A DNA stretch of 64,000 bases, taken from Ligustrum vulgare. Lineage: Eukaryota; Streptophyta; Magnoliopsida; Lamiales; Oleaceae. The stretch covers positions 16,444,133 to 16,508,132 of the forward strand of contig OY743187.1 of assembly GCA_963555705.1 (NCBI GenBank), in the 5' to 3' direction. Under the pieces are notes generated by a model, which saw only the letters and a program-made list of their open reading frames with translations, searched no databases and was not told where the DNA came from. The translations under genes and the position numbers were made by a program. Position 1 is the first letter of the stretch; each line of letters begins with the position of its first letter. Shown here piece after piece: positions 21,612 to 34,600 of this stretch.

Positions 21612-24206
21612 CTATATGTGTAACCTTACAATTGTGTATCAATCATAACCTTATGAGTACTCAGAATTTTGCTATCATTACTGAATGCATCCCCAAACAA
21701 TCCGGTCCATCAATTATATCAACATAGGATCAAAGCGGCTTTCGCTACATTAATCGTAACTAAACCTTCAATGGTCACGTATATCGACATAACTGAATGA
21801 CATGGATCAAGTATGGATGTGTAGCATGGAAATTACATGTAATGTGATCTTCAACATGCCTATTTCCAACTGGTCCAACTTTAGTGAGATCATCCTTAAA
21901 CAAGTTCAGAGATAATAAACCTGAAACCTTACAGCTGTAAATAACTTTAACTTTAAACTGTATCCAAAAGGACAATAAATGTGTGTAATGCACCCAAAAT
22001 ACAAACTCCCACTGAAATCGAATATCCTTAAGAAATACAACACCCATATGAGTATTGTGCTCATGAAAGACCTTGGGTTGTAATACTTTAGTAAGCGGAT
22101 CCGCAATTATGGAGTTTGTCCCAATGTGCTCTTATTGACACATGTCCACTCTGAACTGTGTCCTTCACAACCAGGAACTTATGTCAATGTATTTTGACTT
22201 AGTTGAGCTCCTGTTGTTACTGGAATATAAATCTGCTGAGTTATTGTCACAATATAACTTTAGTGGTCTTTCTTTACCGTACAGAATACGCAGCCCAGTG
22301 ACAAAATTTCGCAACTATATTCCATAATTAGATGCCCCCAAAATTGCTGCAACTGTGCTGCCAAGTGAAAGAAGCTAAAGTGTCAGTTAAGCACTCCATC
22401 CGGAAATAGCTCCTCCAACTAGCAGATAGATGTAGCCTGATGTGGATCTTCTACTGTTTTGACATCTAGTAAAAATCGGAATCATAATACCATATGATCT
22501 CCAACTGATCCGATTTTCTGTATGTGAGCATGTAATCTTTTGTTCTCTTTAAATACCTTATAACCCATGTTTGGCTGCTTTCCAAATGATCCATCTCAGG
22601 GTTACTTAAATATCTCCTTAGTATCCCAATAATGTATGCAATATCCGAACGCATACAAATTCGAGCATACATCAGACTTTCTATAGCTTAACTATATGGG
22701 ATCCTCTGCATTTCTTTAACTTCAAGATAACTTTTCGGGCATTAGTCGAGACTAAATTTGTCTCCCTTAGTGATAGGGCTGTCCCCTGATTTACTGTCTT
22801 GCATGCTAAACATCTTAAGTACTTTATCGATATAACCCTTTTGTGACAATTCAAGAATACCCCGAGAACAATCCCGGTGTATCTGAATTCCTAATACAAA
22901 AGAGATCACCAAGATTTTTTAATCTCAAAATTCATTGACAAAAAATCTCATAATTTTACGTGACATACCTATATCATTAGTGGTAAGCAATAATCAACAT
23001 ATAAAACCAGGAAAATACACTTACTCCCACTGAACTTGTAATACATACAATCATCAACAACATCAATCTCAAGACCAAATGAGATAATTACTTGATGAAA
23101 TTTGTATTACCCTTAACGAGAAGCTGGCTTGAGCACATAAATGGATTTCTTTAATTTGCAAACCATTTTCTTTGGGTCTACTAACACAAAGTTTACTGAT
23201 TGCACCATATAGATCGTCCCATTAATGTCACCATTGAGAAACGCCACCTTAGTATCCATTTGATGTAACACGAGGTCAAAATGTGCAACAACCTAACTTT
23301 CCTGAAAGAGTCTTTCATTGAAACCGAAGAGAAAGTCTCTTTATAATCAATGTCATCATTCTGTGTAAAGCCCTTAGATGCAAGACAAACCTTATATCTT
23401 TCCACATTACCTATCGAATCCCTCTTGGTTTAAAATTCTATTTAAGACCAATGGGCTTCGCACCTTCTGGTAATAGGACAAGATCCAAAACTTTATTGTC
23501 TTGCATATGCTTATACTCCTTATTTACGACATCAATCCACTTTTGAGAATTAGAACCCTGCATGACCTGATGGAATTGATTGGACCATCTTCCACCATTT
23601 CATTTGATGTTCTTAGAAAAATACTATTTAAATTATCCGGACTAGCATTTTTTCCCTTTCTCTCGTGGATCTCCTTAATGGCTTTAGTTATTGAGGTTGT
23701 TGAGTTTGTACTTCTAAAATTTACTTATTTTGGATGGGAGGTTCTTCAATATTGTCTAATTGAGGTTCCGGATATACTTCTTGATCAATGACATGCATAG
23801 AAACTTGCACATTGTCAAAAGCAATAGTAGGAATCGATACCGATCCTTCCTCAACTTATTCCTTAAAGACAATATCTCTAACCTTATTTCTCCCCCCAAA
23901 CTCAACATCCTCAAAAATGTTGCAGTTCCCGTTTCAAAAATTGACTTAAGTGTGAGATTATAAAATTATTAGCCCCTCGATCGCTCAGAATAACCAATAA
24001 AGCAGCTGCTAACTGTTTTGGAGTCCAATTTCTTTATGTGGCCTATAAAGCCTAGCCTTAGCTGGACATCCCCAAATGTAGAAATGCTTTGGACTAAGCT
24101 TTAAGCCTGTCAAAAGCTCATAAAAGGTTTTAGCAGCAGCTTTAGTTAGTAATATGTACGATATTTCTTTAAATGTCCAGATTTCTGACAAAAGAAACAA
24201 CCCTTA
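21612..24206 (-). pseudogene. Copia element 2 pol remnants: RNase H, reverse transcriptase, integrase tail
   Basis: Minus-strand pieces of a TNT1-like polyprotein. At 24200-24009: TFYELLTGLKLSPKHF and IWGCPAKARLYRPHK (integrase C-terminal side). At 23405-23193: CLASKGFTQNDDIDYKETFS, the reverse transcriptase entry. At 22672-22466: RSDIAYIIGILRRYLSNPEM and YLKRTKDYMLTYRKSDQLE, leading to RNase H. Between them many stops and frame breaks occur and YVDD is not intact in one frame. Text at 24170-24206 already reads as the Gag zinc knuckle, so protease and the integrase core were deleted before the nested Ty3 insertion at 24207. Confidence 0.85.
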
Positions 24207-27200
24207 TGTAGCGACCAAGAATTTTTACGCAATAAATAATTATTTTAATATTTAGAAAATTGTGTCGCTACTATTTCACCCATTATTTTGAAGTTAACGC
24301 CGCGACGTGTTCGTCTAGCCAAGTCAAGAAATATCGAATTTGTTCGATTTTAAATTAAAATCCGAATTTCTAAAATTATGTTATTTTAATTATTTATTCA
24401 AAGTATTATTTTCAAAATCATTTTGAATTCCAAATTTATTAAAATATCTCAATTTTCCTTATTCAAATTATTTCAAGTCCAAATACGTAATTCAATTTTA
24501 TCTCAAAATTTATTTATTCTCAAATCATTTTTTCAGTTCAAAATATATCAGTTTTAAATATTTTTCTTGATCGAAGTTAGTCAAATTTTTAGTTGATTAC
24601 CTTAAATTAATCCTACCATCATTTCCATAAGATTCTCAAAAAACATCATCATTATATATATAAAATTTTGTATCTATTTTCTATTTCATATTCCATCTCT
24701 TTATACATCAACCCCACCTCCACGTTCAGCTTCAATAATGCAGAAATTCCCTTCAATCACACAAAGTATTTCCAACTCATCTTGACCCAATTTCATCATC
24801 AAATCCACATCAAACAATTATGATGTTTTCCACCCTCTCACATTACCTAATTCTCCACTATCTTTCTTAATTAGCCAGCAAAACATATCATTATTATAAA
24901 TTCTGATATCCTGCACCACCAATGCCTGCACCCAAACTTCATCATCTTCAATAACCACAGCCATTCCAACAAACTGCTGCCTATCACCATACACTACACC
25001 ATCGACTTGCAACCAAGTTCACTGCAATACCACAAATCACAACTCTGTAGCACCTCAACCATAACCAAGATCCATTATCAACACCACTGCTATTACCAAT
25101 ACACCATCATCGTATTGGCATCAACCTGCAACTTCATTTCAGCCATCACCACTGATTCCTCACAACACTTCACGAACTCCACATTCTTCCACAGCCTCGC
25201 CAATTACTCAGAATCATCATCTTCATCATCAATCTGCCATAATCGACACACCAAAACCACCCACTGCCCACTTCAGTTTTGACAAACAATCGAAACCCAA
25301 AACAAGAAATAAACCAAGCCCAAGACTTACCTTCGACCGCCGACTGATTTACCGGCACGACCACCGGATTTCGCAGTTAAGACCCAACTCAAATCGCGAT
25401 CTAAGCCGCGTTTTCCTTTCTGTTTCTCGCAACTGAAACCCAAAATTGGAACCCTGCCTTGACAGCCACTCACCGCACCTTGATCCGGCGAGTTCGCCGG
25501 CGAAAACACCGACTATTTCTCCAGCCACTGCGTCGCCATCTCCCTTCTCTGTTTCGCTTTCGCTCGACCCTCTCTCTCTCTAACGATCTGAATAGAAAAT
25601 GGTAGAGAGAGAAAATAAATCTGATTTTAAAAGTTTGATCTTTCAGAATTTGCACTTAAAGCCCCCAAGTTTTGAAAGGTTTTCAAACCAGTCCCTATGT
25701 TTTAAAAAAGGTTTTATTTCAGTCCTTTCAGCTTTTAAACTTATCAATTTCAGCCCTTAAGTTTTAAATGATTTTATTCAGCCTTCATTTTCAAAATCTA
25801 CTATTTCAACCCTATTGTTTTGAGTTTCCGACTCAACTTTCAAAAGTATTCATTTTAATCCCTCAACTTTCAAAACATCAATTTTAGTCCTCAAATTATA
25901 ATTTATCATTTTGAACTATATATTCGATATACTAAAGTGACTTATTGGCTAAGACGAAGCGTACGGAGAATTTAAAGAAATTGAAGTCATTCCCGCTCAA
26001 CCACACTCGTCAAGTTTGAGGTAGACTCGCACTTATTAATTGATTTAAATTATGATTTCATATGAATGTCATGTGACTTGTGAAAGTCAATTTTTAAGAA
26101 AAGCAAGTATGTTTTTATGAAAGGTAAATATACCTTATGTTTTTATGAAAAGTAAGTATGTTTTTATGAAAAGAAAATATACTTTATGTTTTTACGAAAA
26201 GTAAGTATACCCTATGCTTCACGAAAATGTTTTTTTGGATCATTGCTATGAAATCAATCTACCAAGATTGTTATGGGTCCCATATGATAAGTTATGATAT
26301 GTTAAGGGGACCGGAGTTTTAGTAGCGCTACACATAAGAATTCTTGCCACGAAGTTCGGTAACATTCTTGTGTCTCCTATGTTTATGAGGATTTGCCACG
26401 AAGTTCGGTAAAATTCCTATGTTTCCATATGTTTATGAGGATTTGCCACCTAAGTTCGGTAAAATTCCTGTCGCATATGTTTATGAGGATTTCGATCCTA
26501 TCTTATGTTATGATGCAATTGATCCCTATGAATTTCAAAAATTATGCTTGGTATACTTACTACATAAGAATTCTTGCCACCGAAGTTCGGTAAAATTCTT
26601 ATGTTTATGAGGATTTCGATCTTATCCTATGTTATGATGGAAAGGATCACTATGCTTTCAAAAGAAAATTATGCTTGGCATAATTAAAATGTGTTTTATA
26701 AGTATATGGTTTTCAAAGAGCTGTTTTCAAAGAGCTATTTTCAAAGAGTTGTTTTCAAAGAGCTGTTTTCAAAGAACTATTTTCAAAGAGATGTTTTCAA
26801 AGAGCTATTTTCAAAGAGTTGTTTTCAAAGAGCTGTTTTCAAAGAACTATTTTCAAAGAGATGTTTTCAAAGAGCTGTTTTCAAAGTGCTATTTTCAAAG
26901 AGCTGTTTTCAAAGAGCTGTTTTCAAAGAGCTATTTTCAAAGAGATGTTTTTCAAAGAGCCTATTATTTTCACAATATGTCTCGTGCTGTAATGCACAAT
27001 ATGAGTTTTATCAAGAGCCGTTTTATAAAGAAGCTCTATCAATGCCCGTTTTATAAAGAGCCGGGATTTATGTGTTTAATCATCTTATAAATTAAATTAA
27101 TTTGCGATGAGTCTACTGAGTATTTCCCCCATGAAATACTCACCCTACTTTTTAACAGTTTTGCAGATTTCGGAGACGGTGGCGAGCGATGAATGATGGT

Positions 27201-27506
27201 GGCAATAATCGTTAAACTGTTGAAAGTTTGACATTAATGATTTCCGTATTTTCCAAACAATCGAATAATTTAGAGAAGTTCATTTATTTGAGAAATTATG
27301 ATATTGGCAATTTCTTTACAATATTAATGGTTCGATTTACTATTTCAAATGGTTTCATAAATATTTTCAATTTTATCGGCCATTACAGTTTATTTAATGT
27401 TACCAAAAATGAATTTCAATTATTTCTTCCGCAAAAAAATATTATTCAAAAAATTTAGACAGAAAATGACGTAGTGAACCGGGTATACGGAACTCGGGGC
27501 TCTACA
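24207..27506 (+). repeat. 5' LTR of the LARD (3.3 kb)
   Basis: Aligns with 30534-33768 at a constant offset of 6327 until the 14-bp array, then 6285. Contains, in order, an AT-rich part, a C-rich part (24700-25560) with spurious open frames, CT-rich DNA at 25560, runs of CCCTTAAGTTTTAAA-type phrases (25650-25910), GAAAAGTAAGTATG repeats (26100-26215), three copies of GCCAC..AAGTTCGGTAA (26395-26595) and the 14-bp array. Ends GGGCTCTACA. Confidence 0.92.
26707..26960. repeat. 14-bp tandem array in the LARD LTR
   Basis: About 18 copies of TTTTCAAAGAGCTG with minor changes (GTT, ATT, ACT, ATG). The 3' LTR copy (about 33034-33245) has three units fewer, exactly accounting for the 42-bp length difference. 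Repeating KELFSK-like peptides in this stretch are artefacts. Confidence 0.95.
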
Positions 27507-30500
27507 AGTTGGTATCAGAGCTAGTCTGCGTTTCTGTAGACTGGTAAAATTTTCAAAAAGAATTTTAAGAAATATTTTTCATTATAAGATTTTTATTGAT
27601 GAAGATTGCCACTGCCATCATTCGTTCCACCAACTCCGAGGTAAAGAAGTTTATGATGTTTAAAGTTATTTCAGTATTTCGAATACTCATTTTATTGATT
27701 TATGAGAAAGAATGAAGAGTATTTCGGATACTTATGATTTATGAGAAATTTTTCAGAAAGAAAACGAGTGTTGAGCATAATGGGAATAATATGATTTAAG
27801 AATGATTTTTAATAATTTTTGTCCTCGAGTTAGAAATGATGAACCCTAGATGGACTTTGCATAATTGATTTTAGACATGGCACTAAGTATGAGAAGTCAA
27901 CAGAAAGGATTTGATTATATTTCAGATTATTTATCTTACAAAAATATAAACGAGAAATAGCAAGCCAGTTATGAAGTTGTGATAAGATGTTAAGATTATA
28001 AGTGATATGATTTTATTGAGACTTTTATGAGAAGCATTATGAAGTTAGAGGTTTAAAGATTTGATTCTTAGTTTTTGGTATTTAAGTAATGGATATTATG
28101 TTGAGTAAATGAATTATGTCTCTATGTTGAAGAGAAATTTATTATGAAGTTTGGCTTTGTGAATAAATTTTGGGAATATGATTTGTGATATATATTTATA
28201 AGTATGAGTAATCTTTTGAGCTAATTAAGGTATGGAAGGAAGTAATATTGTGATATTAGAAGTTATGATTTGAAATTGTTATGTTGAGGAATTATGAATG
28301 GAATTAGGGGATATTTTTGATGATATTGAAGTGTTGGAATTATTGTCAATTTTAGATCGTTGTGATCAAATGTAGAGTTATTTATTATTGTGAGTGGTTT
28401 GGGATAAGTCCAAATTACAAGGGAGACTCTGTCCAGAATTTTTATCATTTAGAATTAAGAGCATGATATGATAAGCATCCACTAAGAGAATTGAGTTTAG
28501 AATTGAAAGTTCATAAGCAAAATTGAGTAAATGATAAGTTATATTTTGAAAGACGAGTGAAGACAAGTATAATGGCATTATTGGGAAGAATCTTAATTAT
28601 TCTTGGGAATGGATTTATCACTTGTATTGGAGAGTATTATAAGGATATGAATTTTGAGGAAAATAGGGATAAGATTTTACAGTGATGACTTATTTTGGAA
28701 TGGAGTTCAGAAGAGGGATCACGGTAGAATCCAAGATTTTTTTTTTTAGTCTGAGAAATTGATATATAATATTAGTGATCAGATTGACGTATAAGGTACG
28801 TGATAGATATGACGACTAGACGGTTAAAGAATGTTATGGTTATCCAGGGAAGAATCGTGTGAATATTGAGTTCGATGATCTTATTTTGATGGTTTATTGC
28901 ATTATGGTGAAATATTATCTAAGATTGAGAATTTTCATTTTTAGTCATAATATATGGGTTTATTTAAAGATTTAGTGATGCAGTTTCGATTAATTATTAT
29001 TGGTTGTACTTTTGAAGTGAGTAAATATTTTGGCTACAATAATGGAAAATTTGAGATGATCAGTTGTGTGATTTTAAATTATGGGATTGTATCTTTGGGT
29101 TAAGCAAATTTGATGAGGAATCTTATATGATTTACAGAAGTCTTATTTAATGGTGATAAAAATTAATCAGAGTATTGTTCATAAAGTGTGATATGAATTG
29201 AAGTTTGGGAGAATAGAAAATTTTAATTTTGAATTTCAGATTTGGGAAATTAGTGAAGTTTTAAGTTTGAGAATAACATATCTGATCCTTGAGATGCTGT
29301 TTTAAGTTAGTATCTTAGCTCTCAGCTAGAATGAGTATTTGATACCGAGTACTTGATGTATGATTTAAAGTATGGAATAGAAAAATGAAAAGTGGGAACA
29401 AGAGTTAATGCGCTGTTATTTTTCTCGACAAAAGAAAATTTGATGATAAGATTGGAGATATGGAATATTTTATTGGATTTTGGTACTGATATTTTTGTAT
29501 AATAATCAAGGTATAGTGAGATGATACGGGAATATGTGAAAGAGAAATAAGGACTGTATTGAATCAGAATTCATAAGTTTGTATAAATGAAAGAAATACT
29601 TTGCAGGAAATGTGATGACATTTAAGTAAAGAATCTTAGTTATTTGGAAGATATTTGTTTACTGAATTTTTGGGTTACAAATATTGGAAAGATAAGTTGA
29701 TGATATTATGTTGATATGTTTGGGTATATTACGTAGAGAGAATATTCAGGTAAATTTTTTTTTTGATTATTATGGGAATATTCGATGATAATAAGAAAGA
29801 AAAAATTATTATGATATGATATGTCAGTAAAGATTTGTTGAAATTTTAGAGATATATACGAATATCTGAGGTCACATGATACGATGATAAGTGACATGTT
29901 ACATGAATACTACAAGATATGATGAGATTTTTACATACGATTGGAAATTGTTTTGATTATTTTGGGAATATTCGATGATAAGAAGTTTAGAGATGACAAA
30001 TTATTATGGTTTGATATATCAGTAAAGATTTATGGAAACTTGAAGAGATTTTTTTTATGGAATTACAGAAATTAGTAAATAGACATGATGTTGTTTGGGA
30101 TTATGTGAGATAATGATGATGGACGTAAGGTTAGTTGAATATAAAGGTACAATAGAAAATTGTAAGGAATGATATGATGATGATAATTGAAGGTGATAAT
30201 GTATTGAGATTATGAAATAAGTTGATCATCTATGAATAAGTTATGTTGTTTTTTGGTTCATAATAATGGAATTCAAAGAATAGTGAACTTTCAGTCACTT
30301 ACGATTCAGAAGAATTTTTGAGTAGACGCATATGTCTATAGAAAAGTCCATGTTCTTGAGAAAACAAAGTGATGCATTTAGTCAAAATCCAGTGGGTTAA
30401 ATATGGTTGGGTTAAATATGGTAGCGATGATGCTACATAAGAGAAAGAAGAAGAGATTCTGATTAAGTATTCAGAATTCATAAGATCAAGTAAGTTTAAT

Positions 30501-30533
30501 TTCGAGGACGAAATTATTTTAAGGGAGTAAGAT
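27507..30533 (+). other. Non-coding interior of the LARD
   Basis: 3,027 bp, very AT-rich (many GATATGAT, TTATGA words), no ORF over about 90 codons and no gag or pol motif that I can read in any frame. Repeated short phrases such as TTTTGATTATTATGGGAATA (29762, 29950) suggest old duplications or a decayed coding region. Nothing else is supported. Confidence 0.7.
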
Positions 30534-33500
30534 TGTAGCGACCAAGAATTTTTACGCAATAAATAATTATTTTAATATTTAGAAAATTGTGTCGCTACTA
30601 TTTCACCCATTATTTTGAAGTTAACGCCGCGACGTGTTCGTCTAGCCAAGTCAAGAAATATCGAATTTGTTCGATTTTAAATTAAAATCCGAATTTCTAA
30701 AATTATGTTATTTTAATTATTTATTCAAAGTATTATTTTCAAAATCATTTTGAATTCCAAATTTATTAAAATATCTCAATTTTCCTTATTCAAATTATTT
30801 CAAGTCCAAATACGTAATTCAATTTTATCTCAAAATTTATTTATTCTCAAATCATTTTTTCAGTTCAAAATATATCAGTTTTAAATATTTTTCTTGATCG
30901 AAGTTAGTCAAATTTTTAGTTGATTACCTTAAATTAATCCTACCATCATTTCCATAAGATTCTCAAAAAACATCATCATTATATATATAAAATTTTGTAT
31001 CTATTTTCTATTTCATATTCCATCTCTTTATACATCAACCCCACCTCCACGTTCAGCTTCAATAATGCAGAAATTCCCTTCAATCACACAAAGTATTTCC
31101 AACTCATCTTGACCCAATTTCATCATCAAATCCACATCAAACAATTATGATGTTTTCCACCCTCTCACATTACCTAATTCTCCACTATCTTTCTTAATTA
31201 GCCAGCAAAACATATCATTATTATAAATTCTGATATCCTGCACCACCAATGCCTGCACCCAAACTTCATCATCTTCAATAACCACAGCCATTCCAACAAA
31301 CTGCTGCCTATCACCATACACTACACCATCGACTTGCAACCAAGTTCACTGCAATACCACAAATCACAACTCTGTAGCACCTCAACCATAACCAAGATCC
31401 ATTATCAACACCACTGCTATTACCAATACACCATCATCATATTGGCATCAACCTGCAACTTCATTTCAGCCATCACCACTGATTCCTCACAACACTTCAC
31501 GAACTCCACATTCTTCCACAGCCTCGCCAATTACTCAGAATCATCATCTTCATCATCAATCTGCCATAATCGACACACCAAAACCACCCACTGCCCACTT
31601 CAGTTTTGACAAACAATCGAAACCCAAAACAAGAAATAAACCAAGCCCAAGACTTACCTTCGACCGCCGACTGATTTACCGGCACGACCACCGGATTTCG
31701 CAGTTAAGACCCAACTCAAATCGCGATCTAAGCCGCGGTTTCCTTTCTGTTTCTCGCAACTGAAACCCAAAATTGGAACCCTGCCTTGACAGCCACTCAC
31801 CGCACCTTGATCCGGCGAGTTCTCCGGCGAAAACACCGACTATTTCTCCAGCCACTGCGTCGCCATCTCCCTTCTCTGTTTCGCTTTCGCTCGACCCTCT
31901 CTCTCTCTAACGATCTGAATAGAAAATGGTAGAGAGAGAAAATAAATCTGATTTTAAAAGTTTGATCTTTCAGAATTTGCACTTAAAGCCCCCAAGTTTT
32001 GAAAGGTTTTCAAACCAGTCCCTATGTTTTAAAAAAGGTTTTATTTCAGTCCTTTCAGCTTTTAAACTTATCAATTTCAGCCCTTAAGTTTTAAATGATT
32101 TTATTCAGCCTTCATTTTCAAAATCTACTATTTCAACCCTATTGTTTTGAGTTTCCGACTCAACTTTCAAAAGTATTCATTTTAATCCCTCAACTTTCAA
32201 AACATCAATTTTAGTCCTCAAATTATAATTTATCATTTTGAACTATATATTCGATATACTAAAGTGACTTATTGGCTAAGACGAAGCGTACGGAGAATTT
32301 AAAGAAATTGAAGTCATTCCCGCTCAACCACACTCGTCAAGTTTGAGGTATACTCGCACTTATTAATTGATTTAAATTATGATTTCATATGAATGTCATG
32401 TGACTTGTGAAAGTCAATTTTTAAGAAAAGCAAGTATGTTTTTATGAAAGGTAAATATACCTTATGTTTTTATGAAAAGTAAGTATGTTTTTATGAAAAG
32501 AAAATATACTTTATGTTTTTACGAAAAGTAAGTATACCCTATGCTTCACGAAAATGTTTTTTTGGATCATTGCTATGAAATCAATCTACCAAGATTGTTA
32601 TGGGTCCCATATGATAAGTTATGATATGTTAAGGGGACCGGAGTTTTAGTAGCGCTACACATAAGAATTCTTGCCACGAAGTTCGGTAACATTCTTGTGT
32701 CTCCTATGTTTATGAGGATTTGCCACGAAGTTCGGTAAAATTCCTATGTTTCCATATGTTTATGAGGATTTGCCACCTAAGTTCGGTAAAATTCCTGTCG
32801 CATATGTTTATGAGGATTTCGATCCTATCTTATGTTATGATGCAATTGATCCCTATGAATTTCAAAAATTATGCTTGGTATACTTACTACATAAGAATTC
32901 TTGCCACCGAAGTTCGGTAAAATTCTTATGTTTATGAGGATTTCGATCTTATCCTATGTTATGATGGAAAGGATCACTATGCTTTCAAAAGAAAATTATG
33001 CTTGGCATAATTAAAATGTGTTTTATAAGTATATGGTTTTCAAAGAGCTGTTTTCAAAGAGCTATTTTCAAAGAGTTGTTTTCAAAGAGCTGTTTTCAAA
33101 GAACTATTTTCAAAGAGATGTTTTCAAAGAGCTATTTTCAAAGAGTTGTTTTCAAATAGCTGTTTTCAAAGAACTATTTTCAAAGAGATGTTTTCAAAGA
33201 GCTGTTTTCAAAGAGCTATTTTCAAAGAGATGTTTTTCAAAGAGCCTATTATTTTCACAATATGTCTCGTGCTGTAATGCACAATATGAGTTTTATCAAG
33301 AGCCGTTTTATAAAGAAGCTCTATCAATGCCCGTTTTATAAAGAGCCGGGATTTATGTGTTTAATCATCTTATAAATTAAATTAATTTGCGATGAGTCTA
33401 CTGAGTATTTCCCCCATGAAATACTCACCCTACTTTTTAACAGTTTTGCAGATTTCGGAGACGGTGGCGAGCGATGAATGATGGTGGCAATAATCGTTAA

Positions 33501-33768
33501 ACTGTTGAAAGTTTGACATTAATGATTTCCGTGTTTTCCAAACAATCGAATAATTTAGAGAAGTTCATTTATTTGAGAAATTATGATATTGGCAATTTCT
33601 TTACAATATTAATGGTTCGATTTACTATTTCAAATGGTTTCATAAATATTTTCAATTTTATCGGCCATTACAGTTTATTTAATGTTACCAAAAATGAATT
33701 TCAATTATTTCTTCCGCAAAAAAATATTATTCGAAAAATTTAGACGGAAAATGACGTAGTGAACCGGG
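30534..33768 (+). repeat. 3' LTR of the LARD, 3' end truncated by 23 bp
   Basis: Matches the 5' LTR over its length apart from scattered substitutions (for example G at 25112 against A at 31439) and three fewer 14-bp units. Stops at GTGAACCGGG (33768); the last 23 bases present at 27484-27506 are missing. Confidence 0.93.
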
Positions 33769-33924
33769 CCTAGCCTTAGCTGGACATCCCCAAATGTAGA
33801 AATGCTTTGGAGTAAGCTTTAAGCCTGTCAAAAGCTCATAAAAGGTTTTAGCAGCAACTTTAGTTAGTAATATGTACGATCTTTCTTTAAATGTCCAGAT
33901 TTCTGACAAAAGAAACAACCCTTA
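33769..33924 (-). repeat. 156-bp duplicate of copia 2 sequence at the right junction of the LARD
   Basis: CCTAGCCTTAGCTGG through AACAACCCTTA is present at 24051-24206 (left of the LARD) and again here, with about three substitutions. On the minus strand it carries the Gag zinc knuckle CFFCQKSGHLKK fused out of frame to integrase tail sequence. The right copy continues into intact Gag. Confidence 0.95.
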
Positions 33925-34600
33925 ATGTGTTTATGTGTTTTCTCTTGTTCTGAACCCTTAACAACTTTATGTTCTTTATTTCTTTTATTGCCCTTATCTT
34001 TAGAGGTGTTTTCCAAGTGAACATTTTCAGTTCTGTCCTGCTTCAACTTTTCTTCCTCTTGCACACAAAATAGAATGAGCTCATTTAGAGTTCATTTCTC
34101 CCTTTAACAGTTATAACTGACCTTAAATTGACTGAATTGTGCAAGAAGCTTGCACACTATGAAATGGGCTCATTGAGAGTTCATTTCTATTTTGACAGTT
34201 ATAACTAACCTTAAATTAACTGTATTGTGCAGGAAGCGATATCAATACCAAATGCACGAGCAAGTTATTAGACGAGTCTAGTTTTAGTTCCTTAAGTTTT
34301 GAAGCAGTGTGAGACATCTACATGATGTACTCCCTTATTTTCCCATTGCCTTTATACTTTATTGAAATCAAGCTTTGCATAAGCGTGCTTGTTTCAGCCT
34401 TATCGTTTTTCACAAAACATTTCTTAATTTTGGCAAGGAATTCATTGGCATCATTTACCTCCTTAGATACTATGCCACTAAAGGCTTCCGGAATGCCGCA
34501 CTCAATGATCATGTGACTTACGTAATTTAAGCAATCCCACTTCTCAAAGTTCCCCATTTGATTAGATGAACTTTCATCCGTAAGAGGAGTAGGTTACTCA
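33860..34600 (-). pseudogene. Copia element 2 gag
   Basis: The minus strand from about 34560 reads MGNFEKWDCLNYVSHMII, GIPEAFSGIVSKE, EFLAKIKKCFVKNDKAETST and LISIKYKGNGKIREYIM, the UBN2-type Gag of plant copia elements. A degenerate part follows, then a lysine-rich linker ending in CFFCQKSGHLKKD (CCHC knuckle) at about 33905-33880. Immediately downstream the sequence jumps to the integrase tail, showing an internal deletion of protease and integrase core. Frame breaks occur between 34318 and 34064. Confidence 0.85.

Larger units (their letters stand above)
24207..33768 (+). mobile_element. LARD-type Ty3 element nested in copia 2
   Basis: LTRs of 3,300 bp (24207-27506) and 3,235 bp (30534-33768) begin TGTAGCGACC. 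The primer site TGGTATCAGAGC starts at 27510, three bases after the LTR. The 3' LTR is preceded by TTCGAGGACGAAATTATTTT and AAGGGAGTAAGAT, the pre-LTR text usual in plant chromovirus-type Ty3 elements. The 3.0-kb interior has no ORF with retroviral motifs, which fits a large retrotransposon derivative (LARD). The left junction is clean after CCTTA; the 3' LTR lacks its last 23 bases and abuts a second copy of 156 bp of copia sequence instead of a 5-bp duplication. Confidence 0.9.

Noticed and set aside
24818..25655. Open frames on both strands in the C-rich part of the 3.3-kb LTR (also 31145-31982)
   Set aside because: They overlap one another, have no family resemblance and are duplicated because they lie in an LTR.
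26671..27090. KELFSK-repeat proteins (up to 139 codons) in the LARD LTR
   Set aside because: Two overlapping frames across a 14-bp tandem array; present in the LTR only and length-variable between LTRs.
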